The position numbers and the translations under genes were made by a program. Positions 34,216 to 42,280 of a stretch of 64,000 bases of DNA are shown piece after piece. Positions within the stretch are counted from its first letter, which is position 1. Each line of letters opens with the position of its first letter. The stretch is from Variovorax boronicumulans (GTDB taxonomy: Bacteria > Pseudomonadota > Gammaproteobacteria > Burkholderiales > Burkholderiaceae_C), in contig NZ_JARXVG010000001.1 in NCBI RefSeq assembly GCF_029892485.1, positions 620,001 to 684,000 of the forward strand, in the 5' to 3' direction. The notes under the pieces are model-generated. The model did not search any database. It was given only the letters and a program-made list of their open reading frames with translations, and had not been told where the DNA came from.

Positions 34216-34734
34216 CTAGCGCAACCGGCGGCGCCGGCGCTTCATCGACAGCGCCACCAGCGCCAGCACGCCGACGCCAATGGCGGCCTTGCGCGCGGCG
34301 CCCATCGGGTTGTGCCTGAGCTCTGCGCGGCCGCCCATTTCGGCGTACAGGTTGGGCACATGGCCGCGCGAAAGATCTTCGACCAGGCCCTCGCCCACAT
34401 TCACCCGGTCGGCCAGCAGCAGCAACATCCAGTGCCGCAGGTCGTTCTCGGAATGCCGGAACGCATGGCGTCGCAGCCAGCCGCTCAGGCCCGAAGGCGG
34501 CAGCGTCGTGCCGAAGATGCGCGTGATGCCGGGCCGCTCCGTCGAATGCAGCACCTCCACATGCGCGTGCTGCTGCTCGGGCGCATCCACCGGGTGTGGC
34601 AGGCGCGGCGGCGTGCGCTCCATGGGATAGGCGGGCCGGTTGGCGTGGTCGAGGTCGGCGCCCCAACCGACGATGTGCGCATGGCGATCGGCGTTGCGCG
34701 CGGGGCTCTGTTCTTGTGTGTCCGTGATGATCAT
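34216..34734 (-). CDS. Hypothetical protein with C-terminal membrane helix
   Basis: A 172-residue protein. The start ATG at 34734 has an AAGGAG ribosome-binding site. The N-terminus is polar (IITDTQEQSPARNAD, then YPMERTPPRLPHPVDAP), the middle (HSENDLRHWMLLLLADRVNVGEGLVEDLSRGHVPNLYAEMG) is helical, and the end has a short hydrophobic helix (AIGVGVLALVALS) followed by a stretch of Arg/Lys. Not assigned to a family. It follows the alcohol dehydrogenase gene on the same strand after 40 bp. Confidence 0.6.
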   Translation of the reverse strand: MIITDTQEQSPARNADRHAHIVGWGADLDHANRPAYPMERTPPRLPHPVDAPEQQHAHVEVLHSTERPGITRIFGTTLPPSGLSGWLRRHAFRHSENDLRHWMLLLLADRVNVGEGLVEDLSRGHVPNLYAEMGGRAELRHNPMGAARKAAIGVGVLALVALSMKRRRRRLR

Positions 34735-34774
34735 TGCGAATCGCTCCTTGGAGGAAAGAGGTCCATTGGCCGCG

Positions 34775-35932
34775 CTATGCGGCCAGCGACGCCGGCGGCA
34801 CCAGCACCGTCTTGATGCAGTTGTCCAGCTTGCTGGAGAACAGGTGGTAGGCATCGGCCACGTCGCAGAGGTCGATGCGGTGCGTGATCACGCGCTTGGG
34901 GTCGATGCGCCCGGCCTGGATGTGTTCGATCAGGCGCGGCAGGTGGCGCTTGACGCTGGCCTGGTTCATGCGCAGCGTGAGGCCCTTGTTGATCGCATTG
35001 CCGATCGGCACCGCGTTGAAGGTCGGTCCGTACACGCCCACGATCGAGACCCGTCCGCCCTTGCGGACCGAGTTGATGCACCAGTGCAGCACGGTCGCCG
35101 CGCCACCCTGCAGCTTGAGCTTCACGCCCAGCAAGGTGTGGGCGAAGCTGCCTGCGGCTTCGCAGCCCACGCAGTCGATGCACACGTCGGCGCCGAGGCC
35201 CTCGGTCATCTTCTTGATGTGGATGGCCATGTCGCCCACCTGCTTGAAATCGATCACCTCGCACTGTGCGTACTGGCGCACGAACTCAAGCCGGTATTCG
35301 ATGTGGTCCACCACGATCACGCGGCCCGCGCCCAGGAGCCATGCCGACTTGGCCGCGAAGATGCCGACCGGGCCGGCACCGAAGATGACGACCGTGTCGC
35401 CCTCTTCGATGTCGCCCATCTCCGCGGCCTGGTAGCCGGTGGGCAACGCATCGGTGAGCAGCACGGCGTCGTCCACGTCCATGTCGGGCGGGATCACCGT
35501 GGGGCCGACATCGGCCATCGGCACGCGCACGTACTCCGCCTGGCCGCCGTCGTACCCGCCGGTGGTGTGCGAGTAGCCGTAGATGCCGCCCACGGCGGTG
35601 GCCTCCGGATTGGTGTCGTGGCAATTGCTGTACAGCTCCTTCTGGCAGAAGTAGCAGTTGCCGCAAAAGATGTTGAACGGAACCAGCACGTGGTCGCCCG
35701 GTTTCAGGTGCTGCACGGCCGAGCCGACCGCCTCGACCACGCCGGTGAACTCGTGGCCGAAGGTCGTGCCCACCCGCGTGTCCGGCACCAGGCCGTGATA
35801 CAGGTGCAGATCGGAGCCGCAGATGCACGACCGCGTGACGCGCACGATGGCGTCGCCCGGATGCTCGATTTCCGGCTCGGCCTTGTGCGCCGCGCGAACC
35901 CGGTACGGCCCGCGATAGTTCATTGCCAGCAT
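34775..35932 (-). CDS. Zinc-dependent alcohol dehydrogenase (formaldehyde dehydrogenase-like)
   Basis: A 385-residue medium-chain dehydrogenase. The catalytic zinc ligands are Cys in CICGSDLHLYHG and His-Glu in FGHEFTG; the structural zinc is held by CGNCYFCQKELYSNC; the Rossmann motif is VVIFGAGPVGIFAAKSA. The sequence type resembles glutathione-independent formaldehyde dehydrogenases and related enzymes of unknown substrate. It is divergent from the SDR gene with 139 bp between them. Confidence 0.9.
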   Translation of the reverse strand: MLAMNYRGPYRVRAAHKAEPEIEHPGDAIVRVTRSCICGSDLHLYHGLVPDTRVGTTFGHEFTGVVEAVGSAVQHLKPGDHVLVPFNIFCGNCYFCQKELYSNCHDTNPEATAVGGIYGYSHTTGGYDGGQAEYVRVPMADVGPTVIPPDMDVDDAVLLTDALPTGYQAAEMGDIEEGDTVVIFGAGPVGIFAAKSAWLLGAGRVIVVDHIEYRLEFVRQYAQCEVIDFKQVGDMAIHIKKMTEGLGADVCIDCVGCEAAGSFAHTLLGVKLKLQGGAATVLHWCINSVRKGGRVSIVGVYGPTFNAVPIGNAINKGLTLRMNQASVKRHLPRLIEHIQAGRIDPKRVITHRIDLCDVADAYHLFSSKLDNCIKTVLVPPASLAA

Positions 35933-36071
35933 GGTGGATGTTCCTTATGGGTTGAAAGCAGATGCGGTGCGGGGCAAGCCACATGCCCGAGCGTGAATGT
36001 CCCCGGGGAACGGCTGCCGCCGGGCACACGGCTTGCCCTTCGGACTCACATTCACCGAAAGGAAAAGCACC

Positions 36072-36974
36072 ATGTCCCGAGCAGACAAACCCCTCGACCA
36101 GCAGGTCATCGTCATCACCGGCGCTTCCAGCGGCATCGGACTGTGCACGGCGCAGCTTGCTGCGCAGCAGGGCGCGAGCCTGGTGCTGGTCGCACGCAGC
36201 GGCGAAGTGCTGCAGCGGCTCGCGCAGGACATCAACGAGCAAGGCGGGCATGCGGTATCCGTTGAAGCCGACGTGGCCGACCGCGCGCAGATCGACCGCG
36301 TTGCGCTGCTCGCCATCAGCCATTTCGGACGCATCGACACCTGGGTGAACGACGCCGGCATCTCGATCTACGGCCGCCTCGACGAGGTGAGCGAAGCCGA
36401 CAGCCGCCGCCTCTTCGACACGAACTTCTGGGGCGTGGTGAACGGCTCGCTCGCGGCCCTGCCCTACCTGAAGCTTGTACAGGGCACGCTCGTGAACGTG
36501 GGCAGCGAAGTGTCGGACGCCGTGATACCGCTTCAGGGCATGTATTCGGCCTCCAAGCATGCCGTGAAAGGCTTCACCGATGCGCTGCGCGTGGAACTCG
36601 AGGACGTCGACAAGAGCGGCGTGACCGTCACGCTCATACAGCCGACCGCGGTCGACACGCCCTACCCCGAACATGCCCGCAACTACATGGACAAGGAACC
36701 CAAGCTCCCCACGCCCATGATCGATCCGCAACAGGTCGCCGAGGCCATCCTGGAGGCCGCCGTGAGCGGCGGGCGTGACATCAAGGTGGGCGGCATGGCG
36801 GTGATGAACACGGTGCTCGCGAAAGTGCTGCCTTCGGTGGCTGATCGCATGTCGGCCAAGCAGGTCGAGCGCCAGCAAAAGGGCGGCCGCGAGCGCGATC
36901 CCGAAGGGGCGCTGTACCGCGCCGGGAATTCAGGACGCACGCATGGAAGCTCTTCCAAGGGCTCGCCGAACTGA
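36072..36974 (+). CDS. SDR-family oxidoreductase
   Basis: A 300-residue short-chain dehydrogenase. The cofactor motif ITGASSGIGLCTAQL is at about residues 15-29, NDAGIS follows, and the catalytic Ser/Tyr/Lys are in NVGSEVSDAVIPLQGMYSASK. The C-terminal 60 residues (past KVGGMAVMNTVLAK) form an extension ending in low-complexity sequence. The ATG at 36072 is preceded by AAAGGAAAAG. Substrate unknown; divergent arrangement with the alcohol dehydrogenase suggests a shared stress regulon. Confidence 0.88.
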   Translation: MSRADKPLDQQVIVITGASSGIGLCTAQLAAQQGASLVLVARSGEVLQRLAQDINEQGGHAVSVEADVADRAQIDRVALLAISHFGRIDTWVNDAGISIYGRLDEVSEADSRRLFDTNFWGVVNGSLAALPYLKLVQGTLVNVGSEVSDAVIPLQGMYSASKHAVKGFTDALRVELEDVDKSGVTVTLIQPTAVDTPYPEHARNYMDKEPKLPTPMIDPQQVAEAILEAAVSGGRDIKVGGMAVMNTVLAKVLPSVADRMSAKQVERQQKGGRERDPEGALYRAGNSGRTHGSSSKGSPN

Positions 36975-37003
36975 GGTGGCGCGTGCGGCCGTGCGCATTC
37001 AGG

Positions 37004-37228
37004 CTATGGCGCCGGAGTCGTGGCGCCGGCAAGCTGCGATGCGTTGCTTCGGGAAGCCTCCGGGCGCTGTGCAATGGGTCCGTCGCGGGGCGCGGCACAG
37101 ATCAACTGGCGGACTTCCTCCGCGGTGGGCGACGCGGGCAGGCTGGCCCAGCGCCAGATCGGCGTCATGGCGATCAGCAGCCCGAGGACGAGGATCACCG
37201 CTTCCGCGTTTCTTCTCGGAAACAGCAT
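37004..37228 (-). CDS. Small membrane-anchored hypothetical protein
   Basis: A 74-residue protein with one N-terminal transmembrane helix (AVILVLGLLIAMTPIWRWA) and a polar tail containing a single Cys (LICAAPRDG). The ATG at 37228 is preceded by GGAGGCGAC, a good ribosome-binding site that is inside the end of the DUF2243 gene, so the two are coupled. No family recognised. Confidence 0.6.
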   Translation of the reverse strand: MLFPRRNAEAVILVLGLLIAMTPIWRWASLPASPTAEEVRQLICAAPRDGPIAQRPEASRSNASQLAGATTPAP

Positions 37229-37229
37229 G

Positions 37230-37781
37230 TCAGTCGCCTCCGATCGGCGCCGACATCACACGAAGATGGGCGGCTCGGACCCGGTGTTCATGAATTCCGC
37301 TTCTCCATAGCCAGCCGCCTGCAATCAGCATTGCTGCGCCCCAGATCAAAAAACCGGCGTCCCAATAAGGGCGGTGCACGACGGCGACCACCTCGTTGAC
37401 GTGGTGAATGCCAAGCAGGTGGTGATCGATGACGCCTTCGACCAGGTTGAAGGCACCCCACCCCATCAGTGCCGTGCCCCAGATCAGCCTTCCGGACCAA
37501 TAGATGTGTCCCCGATGCGCGACGCGCCAGAGCCGATGCAATGCAAGCACGACGAAGACATAGGTCGCGCTGTGGAAGATGCCATCCCACAGCGTGTTGA
37601 GACGAAGATTTTCAACGGTCGTCGGGGGATACCAGCTGCTTACCATGTGATGCCACTGCAGCAACTGGTGCAGGACGATGCCGTCGAAGAAACCTCCGAG
37701 GCCGAGCCCGAACAGAATGCCCGCGCTCACGGGAAACTTGCCCAAGGGGTTGGCGCGCACGGTGAAGCCTTTTTCAACCAT
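37230..37781 (-). CDS. DUF2243 membrane protein
   Basis: A 183-residue inner-membrane protein with four predicted helices. GLGLGGFFDGIVLHQLLQWHHM near the N-terminus and NLVEGVIDHHLLGIHHV in the middle are the DUF2243 signatures; the clustered His residues suggest haem or metal binding (inference). Start ATG at 37781. Followed after one base by the small membrane protein gene. Confidence 0.88.
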   Translation of the reverse strand: MVEKGFTVRANPLGKFPVSAGILFGLGLGGFFDGIVLHQLLQWHHMVSSWYPPTTVENLRLNTLWDGIFHSATYVFVVLALHRLWRVAHRGHIYWSGRLIWGTALMGWGAFNLVEGVIDHHLLGIHHVNEVVAVVHRPYWDAGFLIWGAAMLIAGGWLWRSGIHEHRVRAAHLRVMSAPIGGD

Positions 37782-37836
37782 TGAGAAGGGAACCGGCGCC
37801 ACGGACGGGCCGGATCGGCAGACCCGCGGCCGCCGG

Positions 37837-38442
37837 TCAGAGACGGCCAAGGTTGCGCTTCGGCCGTCCAAGATGCCCCGTGCGTCGCGCCACCAGCAGC
37901 CCAACGGCCGTCAGTCCGACGACAGTGAGCGCCAGGCTGTTGCCGGACGCGGCCCGCCCCATGTCGAGCGCGATCTCGCCACTTCGCGGGGCGACCAGTT
38001 GCAGGCGGCGCTTGGTCATCTGCATGCCGAGTTCGCCCAACCGGTCGGCCAGCAGCCGCTCGGCCTCAGGAAGCACCAGTGTTTCTTCATCCGCCACGTG
38101 GTGCATCACGTCGCGCATCAGCGTGGCCACGGTCTCGTCGTAGTCACGCGCCTCGGGCTCCATCTGCCGCAACAGTCCGATCAGTCGCCGCATCTCGTGG
38201 TGCTCATCGAGCGACTTGGCGATCAGTTCGCTCTGCGTGACGCTGCGCACCGCCGGATAGAAAATTTCTTCCTCCAGCTGCGCGTGCACTTCCAGTGCGG
38301 TGCACATGGTATTGACCAGTCCTTTTTTCACACGCACGGGTGCGCTCGCCTTGTACTGGTGGAACGTGGAAAGCACGTGCGTGTGATCCAGCCGGATCAT
38401 GTTCGTTGCGCTGGGCAAGAGGCGTGAAAGAAAGCTGGTCAT
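37837..38442 (-). CDS. Hemerythrin HHE domain protein with C-terminal helix
   Basis: A 201-residue protein. The HHE fold ligands are visible: LDHTHVLSTFHQY, HAQLEEEIFYPAV, LDEHHEMRRLI and MHHVADEETLVLPE, giving five His and two Glu for a di-iron site. A short C-terminal membrane helix (LALTVVGLTAVGLLVA) ends in a basic tail, so it is probably anchored. Such proteins sense or bind oxygen or nitric oxide. The ATG at 38442 has a GGAGC upstream. Confidence 0.88.
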   Translation of the reverse strand: MTSFLSRLLPSATNMIRLDHTHVLSTFHQYKASAPVRVKKGLVNTMCTALEVHAQLEEEIFYPAVRSVTQSELIAKSLDEHHEMRRLIGLLRQMEPEARDYDETVATLMRDVMHHVADEETLVLPEAERLLADRLGELGMQMTKRRLQLVAPRSGEIALDMGRAASGNSLALTVVGLTAVGLLVARRTGHLGRPKRNLGRL

Positions 38443-38731
38443 GCGAAAGCTCCGGGCACGTGGGTTGCGGGAGAACTCAGGCCGAGATGCCGAACTCTTC
38501 CATCGGTTCTTCCTTGCGCGCAGCGACGTTCCGGCGATCAGCGTCGAGGAGGCTGCAGGCACCGGGCTCTGCGCGTCGGGATGTGGGCATCGTGTGGTCC
38601 GAATGGATGTGGGGGAATCGAAAGATGAAATGGCGCTCTTGCGAGCCGCGTAGGAAAACTTCGTGTTCGCATGGCAGTGCAGGTCCGCCGGGCGCTGGTC
38701 GAGGCACGGTGCCGGGGCGAGGCATCCCTCT

Positions 38732-39154
38732 TCAGAGCGGCATCCAGTTGGGTGTGGCCGCGAGCGCACGGAAGAAAGCGGCGGCATGGTCGGGCGCGAT
38801 GTCGCGCGTCGTGGTGCCCGGCAGTCGCAGACCATGCAAGCCCATGATGGCCTTGATGCGGTCGTCCGGCGCCAACAGCGCCATGGACCATTCCGGAAAT
38901 TGCCGCACCGCGATGAAGGTCCTGTCGAGCACGACGGGCGTTCGATGCCGCGCATCGGTCTCGATCCTTGCGTACAGCGTTTCGACGGCACCTTCGTCGC
39001 CTTCGAGGTACTGCATGTAAACCCCCTCGAACAGGCAGAGCGCACCCGTGACGCCGGCTTTGGGATTGCCGGTGCGTGAAGCCGCGAGGATGGCGCGCAG
39101 GTTCGTCGGATTCGCTTCGACGGCTTGGCTGCCGTAGATGAGTCGCTTGAGCAT
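38732..39154 (-). CDS. BLUF-domain blue-light sensor
   Basis: A 140-residue protein made of a single BLUF domain, which binds FAD and senses blue light. The flavin-contacting Tyr is in LIYGSQ near residue 6, Asn in RTGNPKAGVTG, the essential Gln in YMQYLEGDEGAV, and the DARHRTPVVLDRTF and FPEWSMAL segments complete the domain. I chose the ATG at 39154; a TTG six bases upstream is also possible. There is no attached output domain, so it must act through a partner. Confidence 0.88.
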   Translation of the reverse strand: MLKRLIYGSQAVEANPTNLRAILAASRTGNPKAGVTGALCLFEGVYMQYLEGDEGAVETLYARIETDARHRTPVVLDRTFIAVRQFPEWSMALLAPDDRIKAIMGLHGLRLPGTTTRDIAPDHAAAFFRALAATPNWMPL

Positions 39155-39340
39155 CGTCAAATGCTAGCGCTGCGGAGTGCCGTCGAATATGTGCGCGGCG
39201 GCGAACGAGGGCTTCGATGAGCGCTCCGTTGTCGGGAGCAGGAACGACCGCCGGTTGCGCCTTGCTCCTACGCAGCGCAGCCACCGGCACGTTAGCTTTG
39301 GCGGCTTCGAAACCGCACTGGCCGATCCGGCCTCCGACCC

Positions 39341-39781
39341 ATGAATCTTCACCGCTACCTTCTGATCGCCGGCGCCGTCGCGCTGGGCGCCTGCGCCAGC
39401 AATGCTCCCACATCCACCGCGAGCCCGGGCGTGGACAACCAGCCCGATCCCACCGTCCTGCTCGTCCCGCTGCGGGTCGAGGACCCTCGGCTGGCATCCG
39501 GATGCTGGGCACAGTTCTATTCGAAGCGCGATTTCCAGGGCGACGTCGCCACCCTCGTCGGCCCAGCCCAGGTCCAGAGCATGGACAAGGGCACCGCACG
39601 CCAGCTCAAGCGCGACATCGACAGCGTGAGCGTCGGCCCCCGTGCCACGCTGGAGGTGTACGAGCACGCCATGTTCAAGGACCGGACCGTGCGCTTCGAG
39701 CCGAACAGCCGCGAAGGCGGGCTGACGCGCAAGCTCGGCTTCGGCGGCCGGATCGAGGCGATGAAGCTGTCCTGCTCTTGA
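39341..39781 (+). CDS. Lipoprotein with beta/gamma-crystallin-like domain
   Basis: A 146-residue secreted protein. The signal peptide ends in a lipobox (VALGAC, Cys about residue 18), so it is lipid-anchored. The mature part has the crystallin Greek-key pattern: GCWAQFYSKRDFQGDVATL and then LEVYEHAMFKDRTVRFEPNS, each with the Y/F-x-x-x-x-F-x-G type motif. Related proteins bind calcium and are thought to stabilise the envelope in dry conditions; this is inference. Confidence 0.7.
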   Translation: MNLHRYLLIAGAVALGACASNAPTSTASPGVDNQPDPTVLLVPLRVEDPRLASGCWAQFYSKRDFQGDVATLVGPAQVQSMDKGTARQLKRDIDSVSVGPRATLEVYEHAMFKDRTVRFEPNSREGGLTRKLGFGGRIEAMKLSCS

Positions 39782-39944
39782 CCTGAAACCGAGGGGGCCG
39801 GACTGCGGATGCGCTGCGGCACCGAAGCGCGTGTACCGCCGCAAAGTGCCCACCGAAACCCCCTTGCCGTCGGCAATCGGGGTCGCGGAACCAGCTGAAC
39901 ACGATCGCGTTTGTCAGGAACCCAGTGGTTTGTCAAAACCAAAG

Positions 39945-39977
39945 AAAAACGGGTCAGAGCTTGTGGCTCTAACCCGT
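39945..39977 (-). terminator. Rho-independent terminator (minus strand) after tRNA-Pro remnant
   Basis: On the minus strand ACGGGTTAGAGC and GCTCTGACCCGT pair as a 12-bp stem (one G-T pair) around a CACAA loop, followed by a run of T. It lies just downstream of the tRNA-Pro 3' fragment and fits as the original terminator of that tRNA gene. Confidence 0.8.
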
Positions 39978-39994
39978 TGATCTGACTAACGTTT

Positions 39995-40039
39995 TGGTCG
40001 GTGTGAAAGGATTCGAACCTTCGACCCCTTGCACCCCAT
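39995..40039 (-). other. 3' fragment of tRNA-Pro, attachment site of the integrative element
   Basis: Read on the minus strand, 45 bases correspond to the 3' part of a tRNA-Pro gene: from the anticodon region (TGGGGTGCAAGGGGTC) through the T arm (GAAGG-TTCGAAT-CCTTT) and acceptor strand CACACCG to CCA. The partner 5' half (D arm and 5' acceptor strand) is missing; the sequence beyond 40040 does not pair. This is the usual scar left when an integrase inserts in a tRNA gene, and an integrase gene lies 148 bp away. Confidence 0.75.
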
Positions 40040-40186
40040 GCATTTAATTTTGCGCTGCGCTGCACCGCCCTGCACACGCAACTTCCTTTAAAATCAACAA
40101 GTTACAAGGCTTTTTGTCCAACCCCGATCATCCAAGTTTGTTAAAATGCAGCGATATTTAGGGCATATCTAGGGCACGATTAGGGC

Positions 40187-41614
40187 ATGGCAAAACTTAC
40201 AGTTCGGGCGATCGAGGCTGCCAAGCCACGAGATAAGGCGTACAAGCTCACGGTAGACACCGGGCTGTACATCCGTGTCGCTGCCAACGGAGAAAAGCGG
40301 TGGCTCGTCAAATACGTGGTCGACGGCAAGCAGCGAGAAGCCCGCCTTCCCAAGCCTTTTGGGAGCAGCGGCGAAGGGTTTATGGGGGTGGCCGACGCCG
40401 CCGCTGAAAACGCCAGAATCCAATCGCTAGCCCGATCCGGCATTGACTTTCAACAGCAAGCGGCAGAAGCCCTGGCCAAGGAATGTCAGGCGAGAGAACA
40501 GCTACGCGCCACTCTGCTCCCGTTTTCCAAAATGTTCGAAGCATGGCTGGCGACCGGAGTCCTGCGCAAGGACGGCAATGCAGAGCTGCGCAGAGCCTTC
40601 CAAAAAGACGTCCTCCCTGCTATCGGCAACAAGCCGATCAAGGAGTTGACAGAACACGACCTTCGCAAAGTTCTCCTCACCATCGTGGGGCGCGGCCGCA
40701 ATCGGATGGCGGTGCGCGTTTATCGCGACCTTGTTCAACTGTTCGCATGGGGCGAGAAACGCAAGCCTTGGCGAGAACTGCTCATCGAGCAAAACCCCGC
40801 CGAGTTACTTGAGATCGGAAAAATCGTCGCTCCTGACTACGACATCAACGATGAGCGCGACCGCGTGCTGTCACCGGACGAACTTCGGGAACTCCAGCAT
40901 GTCTTTCGCACCATGCACGAGGCACGGCAAAACGCCGAGAACAAGCGCGCCATCGCTCACGGCCTCAAGCGCGAAAGCCAAATTGCAATCTGGATTTGCT
41001 TGTCCACCCTTTGCCGCATTGGCGAGTTACTGATGGCTGAGTGGGCGCACGTGGACACGGAAGCTGGCGTCTGGCGCATCCCGAAGGAAAACGCCAAACA
41101 AACGAATGCTAGGCAGCAGGACCACATCGTCTACCTAAGCGCGTTTGCTGCGGGCCAGTTTAAGGCGCTCAAGGCGCTTCAGGGGGACAAGATCGGTACC
41201 TGGTGTTTCCCCGCTCGCAACACCAAGAAAATCAACAAGTCCGAGAACACGCACGTATGTTTGAAGAGCGTATCGAAGCAGATTGGAGACCGACAGACAA
41301 TGTTCAAGGAGCGCAAGGCGCTTAAGAACCGAACCAACGACAACACGCTAGTACTCGCCAATGGCGCCAATGGGGAATGGACTCCACATGACATGCGTCG
41401 CACCGGTGCCACGATGATGCAGCGGGCAGGCATTGGCTTGGACATCATCGACCGGTGCCAAAACCATGTGCTCGGTGGCAGCAAAGTGCGGCGGGCATAT
41501 TTGCACCACGACTACGCACTGGAGAAGCGCGCGGCATGGGAACTGCTGAGTCAGAAGATCGAGGAAGCACTGCATAGCCGAGATCGAATTGAAGTGCAGC
41601 CGCCGCGAGCGTAG
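40187..41614 (+). CDS. Tyrosine-type site-specific integrase
   Basis: A 475-residue phage/island integrase. Residues 1-75 form the arm-type DNA-binding domain (LTVRAIEAAKPRDKAYKLTV, GLYIRVAANGEKRWLVKYV), then a core-binding domain and the catalytic domain with Arg in STLCRIGELLMAEW, the H-x-x-R motif in PHDMRRTGATMM and the nucleophilic Tyr in RRAYLHHDY near residue 445. This type targets tRNA genes, in line with the tRNA-Pro fragment next to it. It opens the element. Confidence 0.92.
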   Translation: MAKLTVRAIEAAKPRDKAYKLTVDTGLYIRVAANGEKRWLVKYVVDGKQREARLPKPFGSSGEGFMGVADAAAENARIQSLARSGIDFQQQAAEALAKECQAREQLRATLLPFSKMFEAWLATGVLRKDGNAELRRAFQKDVLPAIGNKPIKELTEHDLRKVLLTIVGRGRNRMAVRVYRDLVQLFAWGEKRKPWRELLIEQNPAELLEIGKIVAPDYDINDERDRVLSPDELRELQHVFRTMHEARQNAENKRAIAHGLKRESQIAIWICLSTLCRIGELLMAEWAHVDTEAGVWRIPKENAKQTNARQQDHIVYLSAFAAGQFKALKALQGDKIGTWCFPARNTKKINKSENTHVCLKSVSKQIGDRQTMFKERKALKNRTNDNTLVLANGANGEWTPHDMRRTGATMMQRAGIGLDIIDRCQNHVLGGSKVRRAYLHHDYALEKRAAWELLSQKIEEALHSRDRIEVQPPRA

Positions 41615-41665
41615 TCAACGGGCCGAGTTGACCAAACCTGAAGGTGCTGATATCTTCAATGCTTG

Positions 41666-41700
41666 CCCGGAGACTTAAGGTCTTCGGGACAACTTTTAAA
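41666..41700 (+). terminator. Possible terminator after the integrase
   Basis: CCCGGAGAC (41666-41674) and GTCTTCGGG (41680-41688) can pair (one G-T) around TTAAG, and are followed by a T-containing stretch (ACAACTTTTAAACTTT). The U tract is not immediate, so the call is moderate. It lies 52 bp after the integrase stop. Confidence 0.5.
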
Positions 41701-41855
41701 CTTTCAGATCGATGGGCACGGCCGCAATGGCTCGCTCGGAGGTCAGGCAAGCTGCTGAGCTGCTGACCTCTAATTTTTACGCGCTACTTCTTTTCCGGCT
41801 GGCGCACCCAGTCGTCGACACACACACCAGACGCCGCCGTCATTGCGACGGGGCG

Positions 41856-41893
41856 AAGTTTTAGGCTGCGCCTTCTCCGCAGGCCGAAAACTT
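41856..41893. repeat. Long hairpin in the integrase-alpA intergenic region
   Basis: AAGTTTTAGGCTGCG and CGCAGGCCGAAAACTT are inverted arms (one bulge, one mismatch) around CCTTCTC. The 380-bp space between the integrase and alpA holds no gene that I can see; it contains this hairpin, a smaller stem (CCGTC-ATTGC-GACGG, around 41840) and a near-palindrome GATCGCGAATCGCGCGATC (around 41907). These may be regulator or excision-protein sites or an origin. Confidence 0.5.
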
Positions 41894-41995
41894 TATTCTG
41901 TGCCGGATCGCGAATCGCGCGATCGCTCCACGTATCCGGCTGACTAGCGCGCTTTCCCTAAAGCGTTTTGGTTCGAACCCCTTTTGAGGACCCCT

Positions 41996-42178
41996 ATGGA
42001 CCCTCCGCAGCAGTTCGTCCGGCTCAATACATTTATTAAATTAATGGGCTGGTCTCGATCAACTTACTACAACAGAGTCCGCGCGGGACTCGTGCCTAAA
42101 GCTCAAAGTAACGGCCCTGGAACAAAGGGCTATTACGCAAGCGTCGTAACCGAGATTCAACGCTCTCTCGTCGCCTGA
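41996..42178 (+). CDS. AlpA-family transcriptional regulator/excisionase
   Basis: A 60-residue MerR-like winged-helix protein: FVRLNTFIKLMGWSRSTYYN is the helix-turn-helix, followed by RVRAGLVPKAQS. AlpA proteins switch on excision of tRNA-integrated elements. The ATG at 41996 is preceded by GAGGA; the longer open frame starts with a weak codon. Location next to the integrase supports this role. Confidence 0.85.
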   Translation: MDPPQQFVRLNTFIKLMGWSRSTYYNRVRAGLVPKAQSNGPGTKGYYASVVTEIQRSLVA

Positions 42179-42280
42179 GCCGGTGCGCCAACCTTAGGCT
42201 GACAAACCAGCTTACGTTCTCAACTTCCTCGCCCAGAGCCGTCGTGATGGCGCGCTCCGGGGAGATTTTTCTTCAGTTTT

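Noticed and set aside
38477..38590. A 37-codon minus-strand frame upstream of the hemerythrin gene
   Set aside because: No ribosome-binding site and no similarity that I can recognise; too short to support.
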